This document shows positions 36,690 to 45,698 of a stretch of 64,000 nucleotides of DNA, in pieces. Within the stretch, counting starts at the first letter, position 1. Each line of letters starts with the position of its first letter. The DNA is from Stenotrophomonas sp. SAU14A_NAIMI4_5 (GTDB lineage: Bacteria; Pseudomonadota; Gammaproteobacteria; Xanthomonadales; Xanthomonadaceae). Where the stretch lies: positions 4,221,531 to 4,285,530 of the forward strand of contig NZ_CP026003.1 of the NCBI RefSeq assembly GCF_003086795.1. Reading direction: 5' to 3'. Below the pieces are notes generated by a model. It made no database searches, was not told the DNA's origin, and saw nothing but the letters and a program-made list of their open reading frames with translations. Both the position numbers and the translations under genes were made by a program.

Positions 36690-37523
36690 TTACTGCAACA
36701 CGAAACGTTCGATGGCCTTGGCCACGCCATCTTCTGAATTGGTGGCCGTTTCAAAGCGCGCCACCGCCTTCACTGCGTCGATGGCGTTGCCCATCGCCAC
36801 GCTGGTGCCGGCAAACTGCAGCATGGTCAGGTCGTTTTCCTGGTCGCCGATGGCCATGACGTTGGCGCGGTCGATGCCCAGGTGCTCGGCCAGCTTCTGC
36901 AGGCTGGGCCCCTTGCCCGCGCGGTGGTCGAACACTTCCAGGAAGAACGGTGCACTTTTCAGCACGGCGAAGCGCTCGGTCAGTTCGGCCGGCAGGCGCG
37001 CGATGGCCGCGTCCAGCACCTCGGGCTCATCGATCATCATCAGCTTGATGAAGGACATCGACGGGTCCATGTCCTCCACGCGGCGGTACGACAGCGGCAC
37101 GTGCGAGAGGTGCGAGTCGATGACGGTGTAGCGGCTGATGTCCTGGTTGGGCGTGTACAGGCGCTGGCCATCGAGGGCCTGGAAGTGCACGCCGATATCG
37201 CGCGCGACCTGTTCGCAGTAACGGAAGTCTTCGAAGCTGAGCGGGAACTCGGCCACGTTCTCGCCGGTGCCCAGGCGCCGCACCAGGCCGCCGTTGCAGG
37301 CGATGCAGTAGTCATCATCGCCGTTGATGCCCAGCTCCTGCAGGAACGGCGCCAGGCCGGACACGGGGCGGCCGCTGGTCAGCACGATGTGCACGCCCAG
37401 CGCGCGCGCCTGCGCGATGGCCGCCTTGGCCCGCTCGGTGAGCTTATGGGCGGGGTCCAGCAGGGTGCCATCCATATCGATGGCGACCAGTGCGATGGTC
37501 GATTGCCTGCGGCCCATGTCCAT
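36690..37523 (-). CDS. yidA: Cof-type HAD-IIB sugar phosphatase (YidA-like)
   Basis: About 277 residues. HAD motif I is AIDMDGTLLDP, motif II LTSGRPV, motif III a conserved Lys (GKGPSLQKLAEHLG), and motif IV GDQENDLTML. The cap-domain length matches YidA/Cof phosphatases, which hydrolyse phosphosugars or FMN/PLP. Start ATG 37523 best fits homologues, although ATG 37541 and ATG 37517 are in frame. It is a single gene flanked by repeats and by exoD. Confidence 0.9.
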   Translation of the reverse strand: MDMGRRQSTIALVAIDMDGTLLDPAHKLTERAKAAIAQARALGVHIVLTSGRPVSGLAPFLQELGINGDDDYCIACNGGLVRRLGTGENVAEFPLSFEDFRYCEQVARDIGVHFQALDGQRLYTPNQDISRYTVIDSHLSHVPLSYRRVEDMDPSMSFIKLMMIDEPEVLDAAIARLPAELTERFAVLKSAPFFLEVFDHRAGKGPSLQKLAEHLGIDRANVMAIGDQENDLTMLQFAGTSVAMGNAIDAVKAVARFETATNSEDGVAKAIERFVLQ

Positions 37524-37692
37524 CAACGTCCAACCTTGCATGTGGGGACCGCTATTTTAGGGCAGTCGCGCGCCTGCCCGCCTCATGCGCGGTTCATACC
37601 GCCGGGCGCAGCTGCAGGGATACTCAGCAAGCCTGTGCGCCCCCCACCGCAGGACGGCCCCCATGACCGCCCTACCCTGGAGATCCAGACGC

Positions 37693-38355
37693 ATGACCTA
37701 CCGCGCCCCCGAGGCCACCGACACCGCACCGCTGGCCGAGCAGATTGAAGACCTGATCCACGGCCTGCCCGGCGAGCAGATCCGCGTGGGCACGCTGCTG
37801 CAGGCGCTGGGCGATGAGGGGCTGATGCTGATCGTGATCCTGCTCTCGGCGATCTTCCTGATTCCGGTGTCGATTCCCGGGCTGAGCACGGTGTTCGGTG
37901 CGTCCATCCTGCTGATCGGCCTGAGCCGCGTACGCGACCGCCCGCTGTGGGTACCGCGCCGCCTGGCCGAGCGCGAGGTGGCGACCGAGAAGCTGAAGGC
38001 CAACCTGGGCCGCGCCCTGAAGTGGGTGCACCGCATGGAGCGGCTGTCGCAGCCGATGCGGCTGGCGGTGATGGTGCGTTCGAAGAAGATGATGCGGCTG
38101 AACAACCTGGCGCTGGTGTTTGCCACGCTGTTGTTGATGGCGCCGGCGGGGCCGATTCCCTTCAGCAACACCTTGCCCGCGCTGGCGCTGATGTCGTTCG
38201 CAATCGGATTCATCCAGCGCGATGGCGCGGCGGTGGCGGCGGGTTATGCGTTCGTGGTGGCCACGGTGGTGTACTTCGGCGTGCTGCTGGGGGGCGTGGG
38301 GTTTGCGGCGGAATCGGTGTTCAGTGGGATGCGGGGTAGTAGCGCGTCTGTGTAA
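37693..38355 (+). CDS. exoD: ExoD-family exopolysaccharide synthesis membrane protein
   Basis: About 220 residues starting MTYRAPEATDTAPLAEQIEDLI. Four membrane helices cluster around residues 45-95 and 145-210, with GDEGLMLIVILLSAIFLIPVSIPG, the characteristic ExoD (PF06055) block. Homologues affect exopolysaccharide production or alkaline tolerance by an unknown mechanism. Start ATG 37693 follows GGAGATCCAGACGC; ATG 37663 is in frame with an AGGA upstream and cannot be excluded. Confidence 0.85.
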   Translation: MTYRAPEATDTAPLAEQIEDLIHGLPGEQIRVGTLLQALGDEGLMLIVILLSAIFLIPVSIPGLSTVFGASILLIGLSRVRDRPLWVPRRLAEREVATEKLKANLGRALKWVHRMERLSQPMRLAVMVRSKKMMRLNNLALVFATLLLMAPAGPIPFSNTLPALALMSFAIGFIQRDGAAVAAGYAFVVATVVYFGVLLGGVGFAAESVFSGMRGSSASV

Positions 38356-38373
38356 ACGCGTGCTGGCCAATGT

Positions 38374-38470
38374 GTAGAGTCGAGCTTGCTCGACTGCCTC
38401 TGATCTTCTGTAGAGCCGAGCCCATGCTCGGCTGCTTCTACCAACAGCAGTCGAGCAAGCTCGACTCTAC
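38374..38470. repeat. Cluster of three SMAG palindromes
   Basis: GTAGAGTCGAGCTTGCTCGACTGC, then GTAGAGCCGAGCCCATGCTCGGCTGCTTCTAC, then GCAGTCGAGCAAGCTCGACTCTAC. The first and third arms can pair with each other around the middle one. It lies in the 136-base gap between convergent exoD and the 38492 gene, where it could form a bidirectional end signal. Confidence 0.88.
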
Positions 38471-38491
38471 AAAGGCCAGGGCAACAGGAAT

Positions 38492-38899
38492 TCAGGCCCG
38501 GCACACCGGCGGGCGGGCGCCCATCCACTGCGCGGCACCGGGCCGCAGCACGATCGCTTCCCCATCCTGCCCCTGCAGGTAACGCACACGAATCCGCGTG
38601 CGCTCACGGGTGATCGAAAACAGCGCCGGCGCTCCCGCAGCCTCGGCCGCAACCGTGGTACCGCCTTCCTCGCGCAGTACCAGCACCTGCGGTGGCAGCC
38701 CCTCGCCTTCGAAGGGCTGCCAGAGCACGGCCGTGCCGCCGCCGTAGGCGATGAAGGACAACTCCGCGCCCAGCAGGTCACCCGATTGCGGGTGCACGCA
38801 GACGTTGGAATAGCTGCCTTGCCAACCCGATGCGGACACCGGGTTGGCAACCACAAGGCCCGTGCACAGCAGCGCGGCCCACATCAGTGCCCTGGACAT
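38492..38899 (-). CDS. Small secreted protein of unknown function
   Basis: About 135 residues with a signal peptide (MSRALMWAALLCTGLVVANPVSA). The mature region GSYSNVCVHPQSGDLLGAELSF contains two Cys (VCVHP and PVCRA at the C-terminus), possibly disulphide-linked. ATG 38899 has GAGGAG ten bases upstream, so the longer start at 38920 is not used. No function is recognised. Confidence 0.72.
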   Translation of the reverse strand: MSRALMWAALLCTGLVVANPVSASGWQGSYSNVCVHPQSGDLLGAELSFIAYGGGTAVLWQPFEGEGLPPQVLVLREEGGTTVAAEAAGAPALFSITRERTRIRVRYLQGQDGEAIVLRPGAAQWMGARPPVCRA

Positions 38900-38946
38900 C
38901 CCTGTCACTCCTCGGCCCATGGCCTGGTGTTGGTGATGGGCGAACT

Positions 38947-40257
38947 CTACTTCGCCGAGACCCGCCAGACCACATCGCCCACATCGTCGGCCACCAGCAG
39001 CGCGCCGTCGGCGTCCATCGCCATGCCTACCGGGGCGCCCATCAGGGTCTTTTCATCCTTGGAGGTGAAGCCGCTGACCACCGCTTCCGGGCGGCCGATC
39101 GGCTTGCCGTCCTTGAACTGGACGTAGACCACTTCGTAGCCGCTCAGCGGCGAACGGTCCCAGCTGCCGTGTTCGCCGATGAACGCGCCACCGTGGTACT
39201 TCGCCGGCAGTGCCTGCGCGGTGTAGAACATCAGGCCCAGCGGCGCCACGTGCGAGCCGATGGCGTAGTCGGGCACGATGGCCTTGGCCACCAGGTCCGG
39301 CCGCTGCGGCTGCACGCGCTCATCCACGTGCTGGCCGTAGTAGCTGTAGGGCCAGCCGTAGAAGCCGTCTTCCTTCACCGAGGTCAGGTAGTCGGGCACC
39401 AGGTCGGCACCGATCTCGTCGCGCTCGTTGGCGACCGCCCACAGCTTGCCGGTGCTCGGCTCCAGGTCCAGGCCGGTGGGGTTGCGGATGCCCGACGCGT
39501 AGATGCGGCTGCCACGGGTGGCCACGTCCACTTCCAGCACCACCGCGCGGCGGTATTCGACGGCCAGGCCGTTCTCGGTGATGTTGCTGTTGGAGCCCAC
39601 GCCCACGTACAACTTGCTGCCATCGGCGCTCGCGCGCAGATCCTTGGTCCAGTGGTGGTTGATGGTGCTGGGCAGGTCGGTGAACTCGCGACCCTTGTCG
39701 GTCATGCGGGTTTCGCCGGGCACGTAGTGGTACTGCATGATGTTGCCGGTGTTGGCCACGTACAGCGTGTCACCGATGAGCTGGATGCCGAACGGCGAAT
39801 GCAGGCCTTCGATGTAGACGTGCTGGGTCCAGGTATCGGTGCCCGGCGTGCGGCGCAGCAGGGTGACCCGGTTGCCGCCCTTGCCGGCCTTGCCCGAGCG
39901 CGCCTTCACCTTGCCGGCGATCCACTGCTTGGGCGTGGTGACCGGTTCTTCGCCGGGGCCGTTGCCTTCCACCACCAGCACATCGCCATTGGGCAGGGTG
40001 AGCAGGCGGCGCGGGTGCTGCAGGTTGGCGGCGATGCGTTCGATCTTCAGGCCCTCGGCCACGGTGGGCGCCTGGCCGTCGGCCCAGCCCACGCCCTTGG
40101 GCACCTGCATGGGCGGCATGAGGAAGTTGGCCGGCTTGGGCAGCGGCGGCTGCGCACCGGACTGGTCGGCCGGGTGGTATTCGGCCTTGCCCGCGCAGGC
40201 GGCCAGCATCACCGAGAGCGAGAGGATGCCCAGCGTGGGCAGGATGCGATCAGCCAT
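38947..40257 (-). CDS. PQQ-type sorbosone/glucose dehydrogenase-like lipoprotein
   Basis: 436 residues. An N-terminal lipobox (LAAC at 18-21) marks a lipoprotein. The soluble beta-propeller resembles L-sorbosone dehydrogenase, with RRLLTLPNGDVLVVEGN, HHWTKDLRASADGSKLYVGVGSNSN, SGIRNPTGLDLEP and AFIGEHGSWDRSPLSGYEVVYV. The family oxidises sugars with PQQ in the periplasm. The substrate and cofactor occupancy are not proven by sequence. Its ATG lies inside the end of the DUF2231 gene (eight-base overlap), so the two are coupled. Confidence 0.9.
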   Translation of the reverse strand: MADRILPTLGILSLSVMLAACAGKAEYHPADQSGAQPPLPKPANFLMPPMQVPKGVGWADGQAPTVAEGLKIERIAANLQHPRRLLTLPNGDVLVVEGNGPGEEPVTTPKQWIAGKVKARSGKAGKGGNRVTLLRRTPGTDTWTQHVYIEGLHSPFGIQLIGDTLYVANTGNIMQYHYVPGETRMTDKGREFTDLPSTINHHWTKDLRASADGSKLYVGVGSNSNITENGLAVEYRRAVVLEVDVATRGSRIYASGIRNPTGLDLEPSTGKLWAVANERDEIGADLVPDYLTSVKEDGFYGWPYSYYGQHVDERVQPQRPDLVAKAIVPDYAIGSHVAPLGLMFYTAQALPAKYHGGAFIGEHGSWDRSPLSGYEVVYVQFKDGKPIGRPEAVVSGFTSKDEKTLMGAPVGMAMDADGALLVADDVGDVVWRVSAK

Positions 40258-40690
40258 GACGACCTCCGTGCAGCACCGGCAGCTGCAGCGACAGCAGGAT
40301 GAAACCGATGGCGATCAGGCCCACGGTCAACGCGGAAAGAAGGGTGCCCGGCACGGCCACCGCGTAGGCATCGCGGCTGTGCACGAAGGCGTTCCAGATG
40401 GCCAGCACGATGGCGACCAGGTTGAGCAGGAAATCCACGCGGTCAAGGCCGGTGGCGGTGCCGTTGCGGCGCCAGACCGCGAACAGGTTGATCAGCCGCG
40501 GGATGATGGCGATGAGCAGGCCGAAGGTGATCAGCCAGGCGGCCGCCTTGCCCCACATCACCTCGGCGGTGTTGAGGTAGAGGATGTCGAAGATGAGGGC
40601 GCCGACGAAGAAGCCGAACGGTATCGGATTCAGCAGGCTGAAAAGCGTGGTACCCAAGCCGCGATGGGCCTGGGCGACGGGGTTGACCAT
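40250..40690 (-). CDS. DUF2231-type membrane protein
   Basis: 146 residues with four helices, including FGFFVGALIFDILYLNT, AAWLITFGLLIAIIPRLINLF and FLLNLVAIVLAIWNAFVHSRDAY. This matches the DUF2231 membrane family, often found beside PQQ dehydrogenases or cytochrome-type proteins. It may be a redox or anchoring partner of the enzyme that follows. Start ATG 40690 is preceded by CCGGAGCACG. Confidence 0.85.
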   Translation of the reverse strand: MVNPVAQAHRGLGTTLFSLLNPIPFGFFVGALIFDILYLNTAEVMWGKAAAWLITFGLLIAIIPRLINLFAVWRRNGTATGLDRVDFLLNLVAIVLAIWNAFVHSRDAYAVAVPGTLLSALTVGLIAIGFILLSLQLPVLHGGRHG

Positions 40691-40814
40691 GGTCGTGCTC
40701 CGGAGAGGAAGGGGGGACACGGCCGTAGTAGCACAGCCGGCGGGGAGGTCGCGCGATGATGGTCGATGGGAGTGCCGCCGGGCTTGGATGGATGTGCCAC
40801 GGTCGCGGAGGGAT

Positions 40815-40950
40815 GTGCCGACCAACGGTCGGCACCCACCAGGATGGGAGATGCCGGGATCAATTGCCCGGATGGACGTGCCAACCAAGGTTGGCATCTA
40901 CCAGTAGATCCACGCCATGCGTGGATGGATGTGCCGACCAACCGGCGGCA
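40815..40950. repeat. Palindromic REP-type elements
   Basis: GTGCCGACCAACGGTCGGCACC at 40815-40836, GTGCCAACCAAGGTTGGCATCTACC at 40878-40902 and GTAGATCCACGCCATGCGTGGAT at 40904-40926, in the 283-base gap before DUF2231. A degenerate copy follows at 40930-40950. Confidence 0.75.
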
Positions 40951-40973
40951 TCCGCCAATCGTGGCATCACCGA

Positions 40974-41300
40974 TCAGACCGGCAGAAGCCTTCCGTCTTC
41001 ACTGCGTTCGAAGGCGGTACCCGCTGGCGCGTCCACCACTGCCAGGACGGCACGATCGTAGTTGGCGATGGTGTTCACGTTGTACACACCAGAGTTTCCC
41101 GGTTCGTCCAGGTACTCCTCGGTCTCGTCGCCGGCCAGAAAGCGCCAGCCACTGTCCACGTCGTTGTCGGGCTCCTCGCGATAGCAGTAGCCCACGGGCT
41201 GGCCGTCAACGGTGATGCGATCGGTGGCGATGCACGCGCCATAGCCCTCCAGCAGCGGGCTGATCTGCTCGGCGGTGAGTCGGAATTGTTTCGGCTTCAT
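40974..41300 (-). CDS. DUF2185/Imm33-family immunity-like protein
   Basis: A 108-residue protein carrying the DUF2185 block: VGYCYREEPDNDVDSGWRFLAGDETEEYL, then YNVNTIANYD. DUF2185 is described as Imm33, an immunity protein of polymorphic toxin systems, though solitary members are common. No partner toxin is adjacent. It starts nine bases after the next-upstream gene's stop, so the two are likely co-transcribed. Confidence 0.85.
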   Translation of the reverse strand: MKPKQFRLTAEQISPLLEGYGACIATDRITVDGQPVGYCYREEPDNDVDSGWRFLAGDETEEYLDEPGNSGVYNVNTIANYDRAVLAVVDAPAGTAFERSEDGRLLPV

Positions 41301-41309
41301 GGTGCCTCC

Positions 41310-41669
41310 TCAGGGGACGTAGACCAGATGCAGGGTGTACTCGAAACCGGCTTCCGTTTCGATGATATCCACGTCCATTACCAGGTCACTTCGCCCTTCC
41401 GCGACGGTATGCAGGTCGACCAGGACCTTCCAGCGCTCGCCGTACCACTGGCTGACCGAGGTTTCCCAGGCGGCCTCGGGGAGCGGCACCAGGGTTTCGC
41501 CGTAGTCCTCGAGGATGCCGGTGATGACATCCCAGGTGTCGGCGCTGCATGTGGGCACGTTCGCGGCCTGTGGCGCGCGGCCGGCGGCAATCTCGTTGGC
41601 CATCCAGGCCAGGGTGGGACGGAAGGCCTCGTCCACGGGGGTTTCGGTGTCCGGGTCTTTCCTGACCAT
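41310..41669 (-). CDS. DUF7668-like small protein
   Basis: 119 residues with TLVPLPEAAWETSVSQWYGERWKVLVDLHTVAEGRSDLVMDV. This pattern of W-x-V-L-V-D-L-x-T and E-G-R-S-D-L resembles proteins annotated DUF7668; the link is tentative. It starts at ATG 41669 with GGAAG six bases upstream. It sits beside the Imm33-like gene and may share its role as an orphan immunity protein. Confidence 0.7.
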   Translation of the reverse strand: MVRKDPDTETPVDEAFRPTLAWMANEIAAGRAPQAANVPTCSADTWDVITGILEDYGETLVPLPEAAWETSVSQWYGERWKVLVDLHTVAEGRSDLVMDVDIIETEAGFEYTLHLVYVP

Positions 41670-41748
41670 CGGTCTTCCTTGAGCAAAGGGCCGCGAGACA
41701 TGGCCCATGCATGATGGCATGGGTCGGGCGTGCCGCGCCCGGAGGGAT

Positions 41749-41770
41749 GTGCCGACCAACGGTCGGCACC
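41749..41770. repeat. REP-type palindrome
   Basis: GTGCCGACCAACGGTCGGCACC, identical to the palindrome at 40815. A partial GGGCTCTGACCCC arm follows at 41777-41789. Confidence 0.75.
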
Positions 41771-41802
41771 CACCAGGGCTCTGACCCCACACCAGAGCGG
41801 CC

Positions 41803-43104
41803 TCAGGCCAACGCGGCCAGCGCTTCCACCAGCGCGTCCATCTGCTGCGGCCGGGTGAACACCGAGGGCGTGACCCGCACGCAGGCGCCTGATTCCAGGC
41901 CATCGCGGTGCGTGGTGAACACGCGGTGCTCATCCAGCAGCCGCTTCTGCAGCGCCATGTTGTCGGCCACGCTGGTGCGGCCGCGCAGGCGGAAGCTGGC
42001 CAGTGCGCTGGCCAATGCCGGGTCCGGCGAGGACAGCACTTCCAGGTGCGCCATCTGCCGCGCGGGCACCGTCCAGCGCTCGCGCAGGTAGCGCAGGCGT
42101 GCCTGCTTGTTGGCCGAGCCGATGCGCTGGTGCAGGGCAATGGCTTCCGGCAACGCCAGGTAAGCGGCGAAGTTGACCGTGCCGGTGTGCACGCGGCTGC
42201 CCACGCGACCATCATCGGCCTCGCCCATGTACGGGTCGAGGTCGGCCACGCGGCCCTTGCGCACGTACATCGCGCCCACGCCTACCGGCGCGCCGATCCA
42301 CTTGTGCAGGTTGATGCCCACGAAATCGGCCTTCAGGTCCGGCACGGCGAAGGCGATCTGGCCAAAGCCATGGGCGGCATCGACGATCACATCGATACCG
42401 CGTGCACGCGCACGCTCGGCAATCTCGGCCACCGGCAGCACCAGGCCATGGCGGTGGCTGACCTGGGTCAGCAGCACCAGCTTCAGCTTCGGCATCCGCG
42501 CGAAGGCCGCATCGTAGGCCTGCAGGATCTGCGCGCGGTCGGGCACGGCCGGCAGGGCGATGCGCTCCACCTGCACGCCGCGCCGCTGCTGCAGCCAGCG
42601 CATGGCGCCGATCATGCTGTCGTAGTCCACGTCGGCGTACAGCACCTGGTCGCCCGGCGCGAGGCGATTGTAGCCGCCGATCAAGGCCAGCATCGCCTCG
42701 GTGGCACCACGGGTCAGTGCGATTTCGTCGGCACCCACGCCCAGCATGTCAGCCACCTGGCGGTGCACGGCCATGTACTCGGCGGGGAACGTGTGGCGCC
42801 CGTACCAGGCGTTGCCACGGTTCACCTCGGCGGTGTGCCGCTGGTAGCTGGCCAGGGTCTCGCGACCCATCGCGCCCCAGTAGCCGTTTTCCAGGTGGTT
42901 CACTTCATCGGTGATGTCGAAGTGGCTGGCCACGGCGGCCCAGTAGCCTTCATCGCAGGCCAGCACGTCCGGCGCCACGGTCGTTGCAGGAATTTCCATG
43001 GCCGCAGGGTAGCGTGCAGCAGCCATGGCAGGCAGTGAAGACAGCGCTGCGGCGGCCGGCAGCAGGGTGCCGGCGCGCAGCAGGTTACGGCGGCGGCTGT
43101 CCAT
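41803..43104 (-). CDS. Class V (isopenicillin N epimerase-like) PLP enzyme, Tat-exported
   Basis: A 433-residue aminotransferase-fold protein. The N-terminus MDSRRRNLLRAG is a twin-arginine-type signal followed by a hydrophobic Ala-rich stretch. Class V signatures include the internal-aldimine Lys in FVGINLHKWIGAP, TRGATEAML and VDAAHGFGQI. Substrate is unknown: selenocysteine lyase/cysteine desulphurase relatives or epimerases are possible. The start codon overlaps the TonB receptor stop by one base (TGATG), indicating a two-gene operon. Confidence 0.88.
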   Translation of the reverse strand: MDSRRRNLLRAGTLLPAAAALSSLPAMAAARYPAAMEIPATTVAPDVLACDEGYWAAVASHFDITDEVNHLENGYWGAMGRETLASYQRHTAEVNRGNAWYGRHTFPAEYMAVHRQVADMLGVGADEIALTRGATEAMLALIGGYNRLAPGDQVLYADVDYDSMIGAMRWLQQRRGVQVERIALPAVPDRAQILQAYDAAFARMPKLKLVLLTQVSHRHGLVLPVAEIAERARARGIDVIVDAAHGFGQIAFAVPDLKADFVGINLHKWIGAPVGVGAMYVRKGRVADLDPYMGEADDGRVGSRVHTGTVNFAAYLALPEAIALHQRIGSANKQARLRYLRERWTVPARQMAHLEVLSSPDPALASALASFRLRGRTSVADNMALQKRLLDEHRVFTTHRDGLESGACVRVTPSVFTRPQQMDALVEALAALA

Positions 43105-45509
43105 CAGAAGGTCAGCCGGTACTGCGCGTACACGTTGGCACCGTCGGTGTCGTAGGGTGCGTTGCGCGAGTAGATCAGGCCGCGGCTGGCCTGGAAGGTC
43201 GCCTCGTCCGGGTAGCGGTCGAACACGTTGTCCACGCCCACGCGCAGGCTGTGGTGCTCGTTGATGCGGTAGCCGGCGGCCAGGTCGAGGAAGGTCATGT
43301 CACCGAAGCGCTGGTAGATATCGCCGGTCGCATTGCCGGTCGAATCGGTCCAGGCGCCGTAGTAGCGCACGCGCGCCATCAGCGACCACGCACCCACGTC
43401 CCACGTACCGGTGAAGCTGCCCTTGTGCTCCGGCAGGCGGTCTTCGAACAGCACGCGCTGGGTTTCGTTGGTCGCCACCGAGAGGCTGCCGTTGTCCACG
43501 CGGGTGCGGTTGAAGTTGTAGGCCAGGGTCAGCGTCATGCGGCCGGTGCCGAGATCTCGCAGGTAGTTGCCGACCACGTCGACGCCGCTGGTGGTGGTGT
43601 CGAAATCGTTGGTGAAGTAGTTGACCGAGGTGTAGCCCAGCGGATTGGGCGTGCCGGCCGGAATGGCGAAGCTGGCCGACTGGCTGAAGCGGTCGCTGAG
43701 CTTGATGCGGTACACATCCACCGAGCCGGACAAGCCCACATCGGTGCGCCAGGTCAGGCCCAGCGAAGCAGTGCGCGATTCTTCCGGGGTGAGCGGCTTG
43801 GCGCCGAGCAGCTGCGCCAGCGGATCATTCGGCGACAGGCGGCCGCTGGTGAAGATCTGCAGCGTGCGCGTGTCCAGTCCCTGGGTGGTGCTGGTGGTGT
43901 TCAACTGTGCCGGGGTGGGCGCGCGGAAGCCGGTGGAGAACGTACCGCGCAGGGCCACGTCCGGGGTGATCGCAAAGCGCGCCGACAGCTTGCCGTCCAC
44001 GGTATTGCCGAAGCTGGAGAAGTCTTCATAACGGCCGGCGGCACCGATGCTCCAGCGCTCGCCCAGCGGCACTTCCATATCGACGTAGGCGGCGTGGCTG
44101 CGCTGGTCCCACTTGCCGGCCTGGGTATCGGAGAAGCCCGGTGCGCCGTTGGCATTGGCTTCCAGGCCGGCCGCTGCGCCGGGACCGACGGCGTACGAAG
44201 CCGGATCGCCGGCGCGCACTTCATAGGTTTCCTGGCGGAACTCGGCACCGAAGGCGACGTTGACCGGCTTGGCCAGCGCGGCCACGTCCCACTCGTAGTT
44301 GAAGTCAACGTTGGCGTTCTTCTCGGTCTGGGTCAGGCGGCCGAGGTCGAACGAGGTCGGGCTGTCCGGGCCCAGCGAGGCGTTGATCGCATTGTCCAGG
44401 CTGTAATCGATGGCGTTGCGACCGTACGACGCACTGACATCCCAGCGCAGCTTGGGGGTGATCTCGCCGCGCAGGCCGCCGACCAGCTGCAGGTCGTTCT
44501 GCACGTTGCCGTACTGCGGGCTGAAGCCCACCGGATAGATGGAGCGCAGATCCCAGCCGGGGAAGATGCTGGTGGTGCGGTAGGCGCCGGTGGTGGTGTC
44601 CGGATTGCGCCAGTTGAAATCGCTGACGCCATCGCTGTGGCTGTACAGGCCGAAGGCATAGACCTCCAGCGTATCGCTGGCGTTGGCCTTCAGGTTGAAG
44701 CCCACGCGGCGGCTTTCCAGCTCCGGCTGGCCCCAGCGCTGCACTGGGTTGGGCACGTCCAGATCCGGGTGCGCGGCCTGGAAGGCGATGGCATCGGGGC
44801 GCTGGCGGGTGCGCGAGGTGGCATCGGAGTTCGACGATTCGGCGAACAGCGCCAGGCTGCCGTAGTCGCCCAGCGCCCAGCCGGTGCGGGCGCTGAAATC
44901 ACGCGAGGCACCATCGCCCTGCGCGTACTGCGAGTAGCCCGCGGTGATCTCGGTGCCGGGGCTGTCTTCAAGAATGATGTTGATGACGCCGGCGATGGCG
45001 TCCGAACCGTACTGCGCCGAGGCACCATCTCGCAGCACTTCGATGCGCTTGATGGCACTGGTCGGAATCTGCGCGAGGTCAGCGGCCTGTGCGCCGCGGT
45101 TGCCCAGCAGCGCGCTGCGGTGGAAGCGGCGGCCGTTGACCAGCACCAGGGTCTGGTCCGGCGACAGGCCACGCAGGGTGGCCGGGCGCACGAACACCTG
45201 GCCATCGGCCATCGGCAGGCGCTGCACCACGAACGACGGCACCAGCTGCGCCAGCACGTCCTTCAGGTCGGTGGAATCGACGGACGTGATGTCTTCCTTG
45301 GTGAACACATCCACCGGCGCCAGCGTTTCGAACTGGGTGCGGTTGGAGGCGCGGGTGCCGGTGACCAGCATGGCATCCAGCTGGGTCGGCGCGGCATGGG
45401 TGCCGCCATCGGGGGTGCCTGCCGTACTGGCATCTGCTGCGATCGCGCCTCCTGCGCTGACCATGGAAAGGGCGAGGAGGATGGAACGCGACAACAACGA
45501 GCTCTGCAC
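43104..45509 (-). CDS. TonB-dependent receptor coupled to class V PLP enzyme
   Basis: About 801 residues from GTG 45509 (GGAG nine bases before), with signal peptide MQSSLLSRSILLALSMVSAGGAIA. The plug has TNRTQFETLAPVDVFTKEDI, VRPATLRGLSPDQTLVLVNGRR, RIEVLRDGASAQYGSDAIAGVINIIL and then the barrel, ending NVYAQYRLTF. This is the large CirA/OmpW-like 'TBDT with plug RGL' type that takes up peptides, saccharides or metals. The partner PLP enzyme hints at an amino-acid-derived substrate. The longer upstream reading lacks a signal sequence. Confidence 0.92.
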   Translation of the reverse strand: MQSSLLSRSILLALSMVSAGGAIAADASTAGTPDGGTHAAPTQLDAMLVTGTRASNRTQFETLAPVDVFTKEDITSVDSTDLKDVLAQLVPSFVVQRLPMADGQVFVRPATLRGLSPDQTLVLVNGRRFHRSALLGNRGAQAADLAQIPTSAIKRIEVLRDGASAQYGSDAIAGVINIILEDSPGTEITAGYSQYAQGDGASRDFSARTGWALGDYGSLALFAESSNSDATSRTRQRPDAIAFQAAHPDLDVPNPVQRWGQPELESRRVGFNLKANASDTLEVYAFGLYSHSDGVSDFNWRNPDTTTGAYRTTSIFPGWDLRSIYPVGFSPQYGNVQNDLQLVGGLRGEITPKLRWDVSASYGRNAIDYSLDNAINASLGPDSPTSFDLGRLTQTEKNANVDFNYEWDVAALAKPVNVAFGAEFRQETYEVRAGDPASYAVGPGAAAGLEANANGAPGFSDTQAGKWDQRSHAAYVDMEVPLGERWSIGAAGRYEDFSSFGNTVDGKLSARFAITPDVALRGTFSTGFRAPTPAQLNTTSTTQGLDTRTLQIFTSGRLSPNDPLAQLLGAKPLTPEESRTASLGLTWRTDVGLSGSVDVYRIKLSDRFSQSASFAIPAGTPNPLGYTSVNYFTNDFDTTTSGVDVVGNYLRDLGTGRMTLTLAYNFNRTRVDNGSLSVATNETQRVLFEDRLPEHKGSFTGTWDVGAWSLMARVRYYGAWTDSTGNATGDIYQRFGDMTFLDLAAGYRINEHHSLRVGVDNVFDRYPDEATFQASRGLIYSRNAPYDTDGANVYAQYRLTF

Positions 45510-45698
45510 GACGGGTACTCCGGGACTGCACGACAGGGTCAGGCGCGCCTGTACAGGCGGCCTGGACAAGTCGCGCAGTCTCGGCACGATGTGTGAAGCG
45601 GACGTTACGTGAACGCGACAGGAGGAAGTCGTCGTGGGCGGCACCCTCAGCACGCGCGTAATAGAATCAAAGCATCGCGCACGCAAGGAGACCGCATC

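Noticed and set aside
42984..45596. 870-codon plus-strand ORF opposite the TonB receptor
   Set aside because: Codon bias and the receptor motifs support only the minus strand.
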